A stretch of DNA of 64,000 bases from Ottowia testudinis. Its GTDB lineage: Bacteria; Pseudomonadota; Gammaproteobacteria; Burkholderiales; Burkholderiaceae_C. Below are positions 1 through 8,928 of this stretch, in pieces; position 1 is the stretch's first letter; every line of letters begins with the position of its first letter. The DNA is taken from assembly GCF_017498525.1 (NCBI RefSeq), contig NZ_CP071796.1:4256686-4320685 (forward strand). Reading direction: 5' to 3'. The translations under genes were made by a program, and so were the position numbers. Under the pieces are notes generated by a model. That model made no database searches. It saw nothing but the letters and a program-made list of their open reading frames with translations, and was not told the origin of the DNA.

Positions 1-266
1 TGATCGGCTTTTACCTGACCTGGCTGCGCCTGCCCGGGCGCGGGCGTGCGCTGGGCGCGGGCGAGGTCAAGTTCACCGGCGAAGTCGGCCCCGATGTCAA
101 ACGCGTGACATACCAGATTGATATCAAGCGGGTCATCAAACGCAAGCTGAACATGGCCATCGGCGACGCGCGCCTGCTGGCCGACGGCAAGGAGATCTAC
201 GTGGCCAGCGACCTGCGCGTGGGCTTGTTCCTGCGCGAGGGCAACGGCCAGGAAAGCAAGTCATGA
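1..266 (+). CDS. fabA: 3-hydroxydecanoyl-ACP dehydratase/isomerase, C-terminal part
   Basis: The open frame enters from the left edge (first full codon at base 3) and runs 87 codons to TGA at 264-266. The translation carries the typical C-terminal FabA strands ([20 protein letters not shown], then a [20 protein letters not shown] strand and ASDLRVGLF). FabA dehydrates 3-hydroxydecanoyl-ACP and isomerises the trans-2 product to cis-3, the branch point for unsaturated fatty acids. The stop overlaps the fabB start as ATGA, so the two are translationally coupled. The N-terminus and the catalytic His lie outside the window. Confidence 0.9.
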   Translation, partial: IGFYLTWLRLPGRGRALGAGEVKFTGEVGPDVKRVTYQIDIKRVIKRKLNMAIGDARLLADGKEIYVASDLRVGLFLREGNGQESKS

Positions 267-1483
267 CCAAGCAACGGGTGGTGATCACGGGCGCCGGCAT
301 CGTCTCGTGCATCGGCAACGATCTGCAAACGGTGGAGCAATCCCTGCGCGAAGGGCGCAGCGGCATTCGCGCCATCCCCGAGTTCACGCAACTGGGCCTG
401 CGCAGCCAGGTTGGCGGCCAGCCCAACATCGACATCGAGTCGCGCATCGACCGCAAGCAACTGCGCTTCATGGGCGATGCGGCGGCGTATGCGCAGATCG
501 CGCTGGAAGATGCGATTCAACAGGCGGGCCTGAGCCCAAACCAAGTCAGCCACCCGCGCACCGGGCTCATCATGGGCTCGGGCGGCGGCTCGCCGGCCAA
601 CCAGATCGAGGCGGCCGACACGCTGCGCGAAAAAGGCATCCGCCGCGTCGGGCCGTACCAGGTCACGCGCTGCATGAGCAGCACCGTGTCGGCGTGCCTG
701 GCGACCAACTTCAAGATCAAGGGCATCAACTACTCGATCACCTCGGCGTGCAGCACGTCGGCGCACTGCATCGGCGCCGCCGCGCAGCAGATTGCCTGGG
801 GCATGCAGGACGTGATGTTCGCCGGCGGCGGGGAGGAACTCAGCTGGGGCATGTCGCTGCTGTTCGACGGCATGGGCGCCATGTCCGCCAAGTACAACGC
901 CACGCCCCAAAAAGCCTCGCGCGCCTACGACGCCCACCGTGACGGCTTCGTCATCGCCGGCGGCGGCGGCGCGGTGGTGCTGGAATCGCTGGAACATGCG
1001 CAAAAGCGCGGCGCCACCATCCTGGCCGAGGTGGTCGGCTTCGGCGCCACCAGCGACGGCGAGGACATGGTTGCGCCCTCGGGCGACGGCGCCATCGCGT
1101 GCATGCGGCAGGCGCTCGAAGGCGTCGAGGGCGGCGTGGATTACATCAACACGCACGGCACCTCGACCCCCGTGGGCGACATGCAGGAAGTGCGCGCCAT
1201 GCGGGCCGTGTTTGGCGACGCGGTGCCGCCGTTCTCGTCCACCAAATCGCTCACCGGCCATTCGCTGGGCGCCACCGGCGTGCAAGAGGCGATCTACTGC
1301 CTGATCATGCTGCAAAAGGGCTTCATCGCCGGCTCGGTCAACGTCGACACGCCCGATGAGTCGCTGGGCGACATGCCGCTGGTCACCGCCACGCGCGATG
1401 CTGGCCTGCGCACCGCGCTGTCCAACAGCTTCGGGTTTGGCGGCACCAACGCCAGCCTGCTGCTGCGGCGGTGGAATTCCTGA
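263..1483 (+). CDS. fabB: 3-oxoacyl-ACP synthase I (KAS I)
   Basis: A 406-residue beta-ketoacyl-ACP synthase. The thiolase-fold catalytic triad is visible as C163 (in [10 protein letters not shown]), H298 ([11 protein letters not shown]) and H333 ([11 protein letters not shown]), the same numbering as Escherichia coli FabB. FabB elongates the cis-3-decenoyl-ACP made by FabA, and the 4-base overlap with fabA supports this pairing rather than FabF. The length is normal for the family. The start ATG at 263 is fixed by the overlap. Confidence 0.95.
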   Translation: MTKQRVVITGAGIVSCIGNDLQTVEQSLREGRSGIRAIPEFTQLGLRSQVGGQPNIDIESRIDRKQLRFMGDAAAYAQIALEDAIQQAGLSPNQVSHPRTGLIMGSGGGSPANQIEAADTLREKGIRRVGPYQVTRCMSSTVSACLATNFKIKGINYSITSACSTSAHCIGAAAQQIAWGMQDVMFAGGGEELSWGMSLLFDGMGAMSAKYNATPQKASRAYDAHRDGFVIAGGGGAVVLESLEHAQKRGATILAEVVGFGATSDGEDMVAPSGDGAIACMRQALEGVEGGVDYINTHGTSTPVGDMQEVRAMRAVFGDAVPPFSSTKSLTGHSLGATGVQEAIYCLIMLQKGFIAGSVNVDTPDESLGDMPLVTATRDAGLRTALSNSFGFGGTNASLLLRRWNS

Positions 1484-1484
1484 T

Positions 1485-1529
1485 TTGATAGCTGCTCGCG
1501 CTTGCAGGGCAAGCGCCAGAGGCCGATTG
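1485..1529 (+). repeat. Dispersed repeat family A, copy 1
   Basis: Pattern tgatagctgctc, then GCGCTTG-loop-CAAGCGC (stem at 1498-1504/1510-1516), then a purine-rich tail ending ggccgatt. It lies 1 base after the fabB stop. The same layout recurs in most intergenic gaps of this window. Confidence 0.85.
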
Positions 1530-1560
1530 GGTCTTAATTTCAGCTGGCCCGAATACCTTT

Positions 1561-1655
1561 GAACGCAAAGGGCGCAGAGGTTTTGCAAAGGTCGCAAAAA
1601 AGTTTTCCCATGATTTTTTGCCGCTTCTGCGAGATCTTTGCGCCCTTTGCGTTCA
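1561..1655. repeat. Dispersed repeat family B, inverted pair
   Basis: GAACGCAAAGGGCGCAGAGG at 1561 is mirrored by CTTTGCGCCCTTTGCGTTC ending near 1655, with AT-rich sequence between. The structure could fold into a long hairpin and act as a bidirectional terminator between fabB and glyQ. Related gcgaaggacgc sequences occur near 11.9, 12.1, 35.7 and 54.0 kb. Confidence 0.7.
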
Positions 1656-1672
1656 GAAAAATGTCAAAAACC

Positions 1673-1709
1673 ATAGCTGCCCGCGCTTGCTGCACAAGCG
1701 CCAGCAGCC
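1673..1709 (+). repeat. Dispersed repeat family A, copy 2
   Basis: atagctgcccGCGCTTG-ctgca-CAAGCGC followed by cagcagcc. It sits in the glyQ leader, about 50 bases before the start codon. Confidence 0.8.
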
Positions 1710-1757
1710 GTTCCAATGCTTAAAATGCCGGATTGCCCCCGATTCCGGCGCGCCGAC

Positions 1758-2664
<907 letters not shown>

Positions 2665-2666
<2 letters not shown>

Positions 2667-2688
2667 TGTAGATACACGTATCTACATT
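2665..2688. promoter_or_regulatory. Palindromic operator of the VapBC-type pair
   Basis: A perfect 11-bp inverted repeat, AATGTAGATAC-ac-GTATCTACATT. It begins on the last two bases of the glyQ stop codon and ends 12 bases before the antitoxin ATG. Size and placement are those of an autoregulatory antitoxin operator. AT-rich half-sites could double as a promoter -10. Binding is inferred, not shown. Confidence 0.75.
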
Positions 2689-2700
2689 AGGAGTTTTGAC

Positions 2701-2994
2701 ATGGGTGCATTCAGCCACGAGACGCAGCAATCGCTGGAACTCAGCGTCGGTCGCTGGGGCAACAGTCTAGCGGTGCGCTTGCCAGCCGAGCTGGCGCGGC
2801 AGTTGGGTGTGGTGGAAGGCAGCACGCTGCACGCGCGCCGCAACGACGAGGCCAACACGCTCACCTTGTCGGCCAAACCCGCCAAAAAACCATTCGACAA
2901 AGCCAAGTGGATGGCGCAGGCCCAGCAGCACCTGGCCACCATGGCGCCTTCGCCCTCGGTGATGGATGAGGTGCGCGGCAACGCGCGCTATTGA
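2701..2994 (+). CDS. AbrB/MazE-fold antitoxin (VapB-like)
   Basis: 97 residues. The segment LSVGRWGNSLAVRLPAELA at about 14-32 is the swapped-hairpin AbrB/SpoVT DNA-binding signature (GNSLAVRLP). The C-terminal half, with FDKAKWMAQAQQHLATMAP, is the likely toxin-binding tail. GGAG sits 10 bases before the ATG. The gene is followed at once by a PIN-domain ribonuclease, so it is called as the antitoxin of a type II toxin-antitoxin module. It probably represses its own transcription through the palindrome just upstream. Confidence 0.85.
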   Translation: MGAFSHETQQSLELSVGRWGNSLAVRLPAELARQLGVVEGSTLHARRNDEANTLTLSAKPAKKPFDKAKWMAQAQQHLATMAPSPSVMDEVRGNARY

Positions 2995-3004
2995 GCGGGT
3001 GCCT

Positions 3005-3451
3005 GTGACGTCCTGGCCCGTCTACATCGACACCAGCCTTTGGTGCGCCTATTGCTTCAACGAGCCCGAGCAGCCCGCTGCCGTCGCCTGGCTGGCGCAG
3101 GCCGAACTCGACAAGGCCGCCACCTCAATCTGGACGCGTACCGAGTTCGCCAGCGCGGTGGGCGTCAAGCTGCGGGCAAAAGCGCAAGGCAAGCCACCGG
3201 TTGACACGGCCGCTGGCGAGCGACAGTTTGCATCCGCCCTCGACATGACGCCCGAATTGACCGTGATCCAGGATGACTTCCTGTACGCCGCCAGGCTGTG
3301 CGTGGATCACCAGATCGCGGGCCTTCGCGCGGGCGACGCGCTGCACCTGGCGGTGGCCTTGCGCCACGGCTGCAAGGCGCTGGCTTCGCTGGACAAAGTG
3401 ATGAACACGTGCGCCCAGGCGCTGGGCCTGAAATTGGTGAACCTGAATTGA
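3005..3451 (+). CDS. PIN-domain ribonuclease toxin (VapC-like)
   Basis: About 148 residues from a GTG at 3005 (V-T-S-W-P-V-Y-I-D-T-S). PIN acidic positions are visible: D in VYIDTSLW, E in TRTEFAS, D in LRAGDALHLAVA and D in LASLDKVM. VapC enzymes are Mg-dependent RNases, often cutting tRNA or rRNA. Alternative starts are GTG 2999 and ATG 2966, the latter overlapping the antitoxin by 29 bases; homologous PIN domains begin only a few residues before YIDTS, hence the choice. The stop lies 8 bases before glyS. Confidence 0.82.
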   Translation: MTSWPVYIDTSLWCAYCFNEPEQPAAVAWLAQAELDKAATSIWTRTEFASAVGVKLRAKAQGKPPVDTAAGERQFASALDMTPELTVIQDDFLYAARLCVDHQIAGLRAGDALHLAVALRHGCKALASLDKVMNTCAQALGLKLVNLN

Positions 3452-3459
3452 ACGACGCG

Positions 3460-5598
3460 ATGCCTGCCGAAAACCTTCTCATCGAACTCTTCGTCGAAGA
3501 ACTCCCGCCCAAGGCGCTCAAGAAACTGGGCGAAGCCTTTGCCGGCACGCTGTTCGATCAGCTCAAAGCCCAGGGCCTGACCGCGCCCGACTCGCACGTC
3601 ACGCCCTACGCCACCCCGCGCCGGCTGGCCGCGCACATCACGCACGTGGCGGCCAAGGCGGCCGACAAGGCGGTGCAGGTCAAGCTGATGCCGGTCAGCG
3701 TGGCGCTGGATGCCACAGGCAACCCGACGCCCGCGTTGGTCAAAAAACTTCAGGCCGTGGGCGCCGGCCCGTCTGTCGTACCCACGCTCAAGCGCGCCAT
3801 GGACGGCAAAGCCGAGGCACTGTTTCTCGACACCCTGATCACCGGCGCCACACTTGACGTGGCGTTGCAGAAGGCGCTGCACGAAGCCATTGCCAAGCTC
3901 CCCATCCCCAAGGTGATGACGTATCAGCTGCAAGAGGGCACGCCGCTGCCCGGCTGGGACAGCGTGCAGTTTGTGCGCCCGGCGCACGGATTGGTGGCGC
4001 TGCACGGCGACAAGGTCGTGCCGGTGACGGCGCTGGGCCTGACGGCGGGGCGCGCCACGCACGGCCACCGCTTCGAGGCCGTGGCCGACCCCATTGCTAT
4101 CGTCGATGCCGACCGCTACGCCACCACGCTGCACGAAAAAGGCGCCGTCATCGCCAGCTTCGACGAGCGGCGCGCGGTCATCGAATCACAGCTGAAAACG
4201 GCAGCCGCGCAAGCAGGGCAAGCGCTGACAGCTATCGAAGATGAAGCGCTGCTGGATGAGGTGACAGCGCTGGTCGAGCGTCCCAACGTGCTGGTGTGCC
4301 AGTTCGAGCAAGCGTTTCTCGACGTGCCTCAGGAATGCCTGATCCTGACCATGAAGGCCAACCAGAAGTACTTTCCCCTGCTGGATGCCACAGGCAAGTT
4401 GACGAACAAATTTTTGATCGTCAGCAACATCAGCCCCAAGGACCCCAGCGCCGTGATCGAAGGCAACGAGCGCGTGGTGCGCCCGCGCCTGGCCGATGCC
4501 AAGTTCTTTTTCGACCAGGATCGCAAGAAAAAACTCAGCGACCGGGTCGAAGGCCTGGGCAAGGTCGTCTACCACAACAAGCTCGGCACGCAAGGCGAAC
4601 GCACCGAGCGCGTGCGGGCCATTGCCAAGGCCATCGGCCAGCAACTCGGCGGCGACGTGCTGGCCCAGGCGGCCGACCAGGCGGCGATGCTGGCCAAGGC
4701 TGATCTGTTGACCGACATGGTGGGCGAATTCCCCGAGCTGCAGGGCGTCATGGGCGGCTACTACGCGCGCCACGACGGCTTGAGCGAAGACATCGCCTTC
4801 GCCATCGAAGACCATTACAAACCGCGCTTTGCGGGCGACGCGCTGCCGCGCGGCCCGGTCGGCACCGTGGTGGCGCTGGCCGACAAGCTGGAAACGCTGG
4901 CCGGCATGTTCGGCATCGGCAACCTGCCCACTGGCGACAAGGATCCGTTTGCGCTCAGGCGGCATGCGCTGGGGGTGATCCGCATGCTGGTCGAAAAAGA
5001 CCTGCGGCTCGACATGCCCGCCGTGGTGGCGCAGGCCGCGCAGGCCTTTGGTGCGCTGCTGCCCGATGCCGCGCGCAGCAACGAACAGTTGCTGAATTTC
5101 TTCTACGAGCGCGTCAACGGCTACCTGCGCGAGCGCGGCGCCAGCGCGCAAGAAGCCGACGCCGTGATCGCCGCGCGGCCGCTGTGGGGCGAGTTTCCGA
5201 AAGCACTCGACGCCGTGCGCGCCTTCGCCCAACTGCCCGAGGCGCCCGCCCTGGCCGCGGCCAACAAGCGCATCGGCAACATCCTCAAGAAAGCCGGCGA
5301 TGCCGAACAGGTGGTGGACGCGCACGTGAGCGAGCTGCTGCTGCAAGAGCCCGCCGAGCAAGCGTTGTACGCCGCCATGCAGCGCATCGTGCCCCAGGCC
5401 GACGCACAGTTCAACGCCGGTGACTACACCGCCAGCCTGCAAACCCTGGCCGCGTTGCGTGCGCCGGTCGATGCGTTCTTTGACGGCGTCATGGTCAACG
5501 CCGAGCAGATGGATTTGCGCCTGAACCGCCAGGGTTTGCTCAAGACGCTGCACCAGGCCATGAACCGCGTGGCCGATTTGTCGAGGCTGGCCGCATGA
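3460..5598 (+). CDS. glyS: Glycyl-tRNA synthetase beta subunit
   Basis: 712 residues, slightly longer than the E. coli subunit (689). It starts at MPAENLLIELFVEELPPKAL, the family N-terminus; upstream in-frame sequence overlaps the toxin gene and is excluded. GlyS binds tRNA-Gly and completes the alpha2beta2 enzyme with GlyQ. It is separated from glyQ by about 0.8 kb holding a toxin-antitoxin pair, so its transcription may depend partly on read-through or on the antitoxin promoter. A stretch at codons 248-260 (TAAAQAGQALTAIE region) matches dispersed repeat family A in reverse orientation. Confidence 0.95.
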   Translation: MPAENLLIELFVEELPPKALKKLGEAFAGTLFDQLKAQGLTAPDSHVTPYATPRRLAAHITHVAAKAADKAVQVKLMPVSVALDATGNPTPALVKKLQAVGAGPSVVPTLKRAMDGKAEALFLDTLITGATLDVALQKALHEAIAKLPIPKVMTYQLQEGTPLPGWDSVQFVRPAHGLVALHGDKVVPVTALGLTAGRATHGHRFEAVADPIAIVDADRYATTLHEKGAVIASFDERRAVIESQLKTAAAQAGQALTAIEDEALLDEVTALVERPNVLVCQFEQAFLDVPQECLILTMKANQKYFPLLDATGKLTNKFLIVSNISPKDPSAVIEGNERVVRPRLADAKFFFDQDRKKKLSDRVEGLGKVVYHNKLGTQGERTERVRAIAKAIGQQLGGDVLAQAADQAAMLAKADLLTDMVGEFPELQGVMGGYYARHDGLSEDIAFAIEDHYKPRFAGDALPRGPVGTVVALADKLETLAGMFGIGNLPTGDKDPFALRRHALGVIRMLVEKDLRLDMPAVVAQAAQAFGALLPDAARSNEQLLNFFYERVNGYLRERGASAQEADAVIAARPLWGEFPKALDAVRAFAQLPEAPALAAANKRIGNILKKAGDAEQVVDAHVSELLLQEPAEQALYAAMQRIVPQADAQFNAGDYTASLQTLAALRAPVDAFFDGVMVNAEQMDLRLNRQGLLKTLHQAMNRVADLSRLAA
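4201..4237 (-). repeat. Family A repeat inside the glyS coding sequence
   Basis: Read on the minus strand this is cgatagctgt-cAGCGCTTG-ccctg-CTTGCGCggc, close to the family A consensus. It stays in frame and encodes an Ala/Gln/Gly-rich stretch of about 12 residues, plausibly an insertion in a surface loop of GlyS. Confidence 0.5.
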
Positions 5599-6239
5599 CC
5601 ACCCCTGCCCCGCTGCCCGCGCCGGATTCATCGGCCGCCATCGACTGGCGCATCTTCGCGTGGGCCGCGCTGCCGCCTCTGGCGGTGCTGATGCTGCGCG
5701 TGGTGCTGCCCGGTCAGGTCGAGGGCGGCGAATTGCAGCGGCTGCAAACCGCCACGCTGGTGTCCGACCCGGCCGAGGCGTTCTGGATGGCGGCGCGGCC
5801 ACTGCTGCTGACTTTGCTGACCGTGTCGGCCGTGGCTGGGGTGTTTTATGCCGCGCTGCGGCGCCTGGGCTGGGCGCGCATGCGGCCTGGCGTATTGACG
5901 CTGTGGGTGCTGCTGTGGCTGGCCATGGGCGCGTGGCTGATGGCCAGCGATATGAACCGTGCGCAGCGCCAGCCACTGCCCGATCAAGCCGCCAAGGTGC
6001 TGCTGGCGCGCGAGATCCTGCCCAACAAGCGCACCGGGCCCGGCGGCACCGAGGTCTATTTCGAGCTGCCCGGCGAACCCGAGCCGCTGCGCCTGTTCGC
6101 CCAGGGCCAGCCCACGCAGGCCTTCGTGCCCGGCAGCACGGCGGTGCTGCACGCCGAATCGGGGCGCTGGTGGGGCCGCTGGGGCCGGCTCACCTCGCGC
6201 CTAAACCCAGCGCCCACACCGACGCCGGCCGCCCGATAA
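5595..6239 (+). CDS. Hypothetical membrane protein
   Basis: 214 residues, not recognised as a named family. Three hydrophobic segments can be seen: about 22-40 (IFAWAALPPLAVLMLRVVL), 68-87 (PLLLTLLTVSAVAGVFYAAL) and 98-117 (GVLTLWVLLWLAMGAWLMA). A soluble C-terminal domain of about 95 residues follows. The ATG overlaps the glyS stop (ATGA), so it is translationally coupled to glyS. No catalytic motif is evident. Confidence 0.7.
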   Translation: MTTPAPLPAPDSSAAIDWRIFAWAALPPLAVLMLRVVLPGQVEGGELQRLQTATLVSDPAEAFWMAARPLLLTLLTVSAVAGVFYAALRRLGWARMRPGVLTLWVLLWLAMGAWLMASDMNRAQRQPLPDQAAKVLLAREILPNKRTGPGGTEVYFELPGEPEPLRLFAQGQPTQAFVPGSTAVLHAESGRWWGRWGRLTSRLNPAPTPTPAAR

Positions 6240-6247
6240 TCCAGCCC

Positions 6248-6871
6248 ATGAAGCTCATCATCGTCGACCGCGACGGGACGCTGTGCGTGGAGCGCGAAGG
6301 CTATCTGCAAACGCCCGACGATTGGGAGCCGCTGCCGGGCGCGCTCGACGCCATCGCGCGGCTCAATCAGGCTGGCTATCAGGTGGTGATTGCCGCCAAC
6401 ATGCCGGGCCTGGGCCGCGGGCTGTTCGACATGGCGGCGCTCAACGCCATCCACGCCAAGATGAACAAGCAACTGGCGGCCGCCGGCGGCCGCATCGAGG
6501 CGGTGTTCTACTGTCCCCATTCGCCCGACGAGGGCTGCCACTGCCGCAAGCCGCTGCCGGGGCTGTTTCAGCAGATCGGCGAGCGCTACAAGCTCGACCT
6601 GACGCAGGTGCACGCCGTGGGCGACAGCGAACGCGACGTGCAGGCCGCCGTAGCCGCCGGCTGCGTGCCGCACCTGGTGCTGACGGGCAGGGCGCCGCCG
6701 GTGCAAACCGATCCGCTGCCACCCGAATTTCCGCCCAGCACGCGCGTGCACGCCGATCTGGCCGCCTTTGCCACCGCCTTCATCGCCGGGATGCAAGCCG
6801 CCGGAGCCGCCCGCGCCGAGACCGAGGCACGCGCACGTGCGGACAAGACACAACCCCCCAGCGCGCACTGA
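6248..6871 (+). CDS. gmhB: D-glycero-beta-D-manno-heptose 1,7-bisphosphate 7-phosphatase
   Basis: 207 residues of the HAD superfamily. Motif I is VDRDGT at residues 6-11. The C-P-H-(x7)-C-H-C segment (CPHSPDEGCHC) is the zinc-binding loop characteristic of GmhB, and GDSERDVQAA supplies motif IV. It dephosphorylates the C7 phosphate in ADP-heptose synthesis for lipopolysaccharide. The next gene is plsC, as in many Burkholderiales. The C-terminus ends in an Ala/Glu/Arg-rich tail. Confidence 0.9.
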   Translation: MKLIIVDRDGTLCVEREGYLQTPDDWEPLPGALDAIARLNQAGYQVVIAANMPGLGRGLFDMAALNAIHAKMNKQLAAAGGRIEAVFYCPHSPDEGCHCRKPLPGLFQQIGERYKLDLTQVHAVGDSERDVQAAVAAGCVPHLVLTGRAPPVQTDPLPPEFPPSTRVHADLAAFATAFIAGMQAAGAARAETEARARADKTQPPSAH

Positions 6872-6874
6872 TCA

Positions 6875-6922
6875 AGCTATAAAATGTGCAGCTGCCTGCG
6901 CTTGCCAGACAAGCGCTACCCG
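6875..6922 (+). repeat. Dispersed repeat family A, copy
   Basis: agctgcctGCGCTTG-ccaga-CAAGCGC between gmhB and plsC, a perfect 7-bp stem. Confidence 0.8.
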
Positions 6923-6933
6923 CCTAAAAGACC

Positions 6934-7710
6934 ATGAACCTGATCCGCTCGACGCTGCACATGCTGTGGATGATCGTCACGGTGATTCCGTGGGCGCTCG
7001 CGGTGCTGATCGTCTCGCCGTTTGTCAACAGCACGCGCGTGTACTGGATGTGCGCGCGCTGGCTCAAGCTGGCGGTGGACAGCGGCACGGTGATCATGGG
7101 CATCCGCAACCGCGTCACCGGCATGGAAAATCTGCCGCTCGGCGCCCAGGATGGCGCGGTGCTGCTGGTCAAGCACCAGTCGGCCTGGGAGACCTTCACC
7201 CTGCCGGCGATCATGCCGCACCCGCTGGCCTACGTGTTCAAGAAGGAGCTGCTGTACGTGCCCTTCTTTGGCTGGGCCATGGGCCGGCTCGACATGATCC
7301 ACATCGACCGCAGCCGGCGCGCCGAGGCCTTCAACAAGGTGGTGGCGCAAGGCCGCCGGCTGATGGACCAGGGCGTGTGGGTCATCATGTTTCCCGAAGG
7401 CACGCGCATCCCGCGCGGCGAGAAGGGCAAGTACCGATCGGGCGGCACGCGGCTGGCCATCGAATGCGGCGCGCCCGTGATCCCGATCGCCGTCACCAGC
7501 GCCAAATGCTGGCCGCGCAAGGCCTTCGTCAAAAAGCCAGGCATCGTCGACATCTCCATCGGCCCGGCCATCCCGAGCGTAGGCCGCAAGCCCGATGAGT
7601 TGATGCGCGAGGTCGAGGCCTGGATCGAGGCCGAGATGCTGCGCCTGGACCCCGAGGCGTACCCCAGCGGCGAGGCGCGCCCGTCGCGCCTGAAACCCGG
7701 CGAGGGCTGA
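6934..7710 (+). CDS. plsC: 1-acyl-sn-glycerol-3-phosphate acyltransferase
   Basis: 258 residues with an N-terminal membrane segment (about 8-30). The PlsC blocks are visible: block I KHQSAWE, where the usual HX4D appears as HX4E, a variant common in one PlsC branch; block II around DMIHIDRSRR; block III FPEGTR; block IV APVIPIAV. It acylates lysophosphatidic acid to phosphatidic acid at the inner membrane. Confidence 0.9.
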   Translation: MNLIRSTLHMLWMIVTVIPWALAVLIVSPFVNSTRVYWMCARWLKLAVDSGTVIMGIRNRVTGMENLPLGAQDGAVLLVKHQSAWETFTLPAIMPHPLAYVFKKELLYVPFFGWAMGRLDMIHIDRSRRAEAFNKVVAQGRRLMDQGVWVIMFPEGTRIPRGEKGKYRSGGTRLAIECGAPVIPIAVTSAKCWPRKAFVKKPGIVDISIGPAIPSVGRKPDELMREVEAWIEAEMLRLDPEAYPSGEARPSRLKPGEG

Positions 7711-7711
7711 A

Positions 7712-7945
7712 CCTAGAAACGGCAGTTGACCGCTTGTTTCCTTTACCAAGGTCTCATGGTGCTTGAGTTTTTTGGCTTCGTTGCCGCTCACCTGTGGGGT
7801 GAGCGCGCTATGCACCCGATCGCACCACTGCGGCCGCGCCATGCCGCGTTGCTCGTTCTTGCAGGCAGTAGCCTGCGGCGTCCTAGCGCCTTGCCTGGCA
7901 CGGCCGCAGTGGCACGCTCGGGCGCATTCAACCGCCGTTTCTAGG
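7712..7945. mobile_element. 234-bp MITE-like palindromic element
   Basis: The ends are inverted: cctagaaacggcagttga at 7712 and tcaaccgccgtttctagg ending at 7945 match at all but one position over 18 bp. Inside, gcaccactgcggccgcgcc (near 7816) mirrors ggcacggccgcagtggcac (near 7898), and a small hairpin ctcacc-tgtgg-ggtgag lies to the left, so the whole unit is a long imperfect palindrome. No convincing protein is encoded. It fills the plsC-ygjP gap. Confidence 0.65.
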
Positions 7946-7957
7946 CTGAAGCCGCGC

Positions 7958-8866
7958 ATGACCATGCTGCAGCTGGTGCTGGATCTGTTCGGCGTCGCGC
8001 CGGCAGCACAGCAATCCGAAGCAAAAGCGACGCCAGCGCTTGATGGGTGCGCGCAAGCAGCTCCTCAATTAATAGCAAAAGAGCCCGCCGTATCGCTGGA
8101 TGATGCGCTCGCGCCGGCGCAGTTCACGCACCCACGCGCCAACCGCGCCATCCACTTCGCGCATGCGCGCGTGCACTACGAGTTTCAGCGCGGCCAGCGG
8201 CGCACCATCGGCTTTTCGGTCGGCGCCGACGGGCTGGCCGTGCGTGCCCCGCGCTGGACGCCGCTGCACGAGGTTGAGGCCGCCCTGCGCGAAAAAGAGC
8301 GCTGGATCGTCGCCAAGCTGGGCGAAGCGCGCGCACGGCATGAGCGCATCGAGTCGAACCGCATCGCGTGGCGGGATGGCGCCACCCTGCCCTTTCTGGG
8401 CCAGCCGGTAACGCTGGTGCTCGATCCGCGCCAGCGCCATGGACGTGGGGGCGCGGTGCTGGCCGAGAGCGACGGCGCTCGCGTGTTGCACATCGGCCTG
8501 CCGCACAGCGCCACGCCCGATCAGCTGCGCGACACGGCACAAGCCTGGCTGATGCGCCAGGCGCGCCGCGTGTTCACCGCGCGGCTCGACCACTTCGCGC
8601 CGCGCTTGAGTGTGCGCTGGCAGCGCCTGAGCCTGTCGTCCGCCGGCACGCGCTGGGGATCGGCCAGCGCCGACGGCTCGATCCGCCTGAACTGGCGGCT
8701 GATTCATTTTCGCGAACCCATCATCGACTACGTGGTGGTGCACGAACTGGCCCACCTGCGCGAGATGAACCACGGCCCGCGCTTCTGGCAGCACGTGCAA
8801 AGCGTGCTGCCCGACTATGCCGAGCGGCGCGTGCAGCTTAAGGACGAGGCGGTGCCGCGCTGGTGA
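7958..8866 (+). CDS. YgjP-like (DUF45/WLM-type) zinc metallopeptidase
   Basis: 302 residues. The C-terminal domain carries HELAHLREMNHGPRFW, the gluzincin-like H-E-x-x-H motif with a downstream H typical of the YgjP/SprT-like family. The first 65 residues are low-complexity and contain a family A repeat in frame. I start at ATG 7958 (MTMLQLVLDLFGVAP), just after the MITE-like element; earlier in-frame ATGs lie inside that element. The physiological substrate is not known from sequence. Confidence 0.82.
   Translation: MTMLQLVLDLFGVAPAAQQSEAKATPALDGCAQAAPQLIAKEPAVSLDDALAPAQFTHPRANRAIHFAHARVHYEFQRGQRRTIGFSVGADGLAVRAPRWTPLHEVEAALREKERWIVAKLGEARARHERIESNRIAWRDGATLPFLGQPVTLVLDPRQRHGRGGAVLAESDGARVLHIGLPHSATPDQLRDTAQAWLMRQARRVFTARLDHFAPRLSVRWQRLSLSSAGTRWGSASADGSIRLNWRLIHFREPIIDYVVVHELAHLREMNHGPRFWQHVQSVLPDYAERRVQLKDEAVPRW
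8032..8076 (-). repeat. Family A repeat inside the ygjP-like gene
   Basis: Minus-strand reading gives a ttaatt..agctgctt-GCGCGC-..-AAGCGCtggc arrangement. The copy is degenerate but shares the flanks (aatagc, agcagct, gccagcgctt). It codes for part of the N-terminal linker. Confidence 0.45.
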
Positions 8867-8928
8867 CAGCCTGGGCCAAGCGCTTGCGTCAGCATCGACC
8901 GCCACGGCCCAACCCCACCAGCCCTGCC

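Noticed and set aside
197..1597. 466-codon open frame antisense to fabB
   Set aside because: Arg/His/Ala-rich shadow of a strongly conserved synthase in high-GC DNA; no family resemblance.
4186..5976. 596-codon antisense frame over glyS
   Set aside because: Composition-driven shadow; the sense strand encodes recognisable GlyS.
7726..7944. 72-codon frame within the palindromic element
   Set aside because: Produced by the palindrome; no ribosome-binding site or similarity.
8863..8928. GTG-start extension of the DUF2855 gene
   Set aside because: Family N-terminus matches the ATG at 8929; the extension overlaps the previous stop region and is Pro/Arg-rich.
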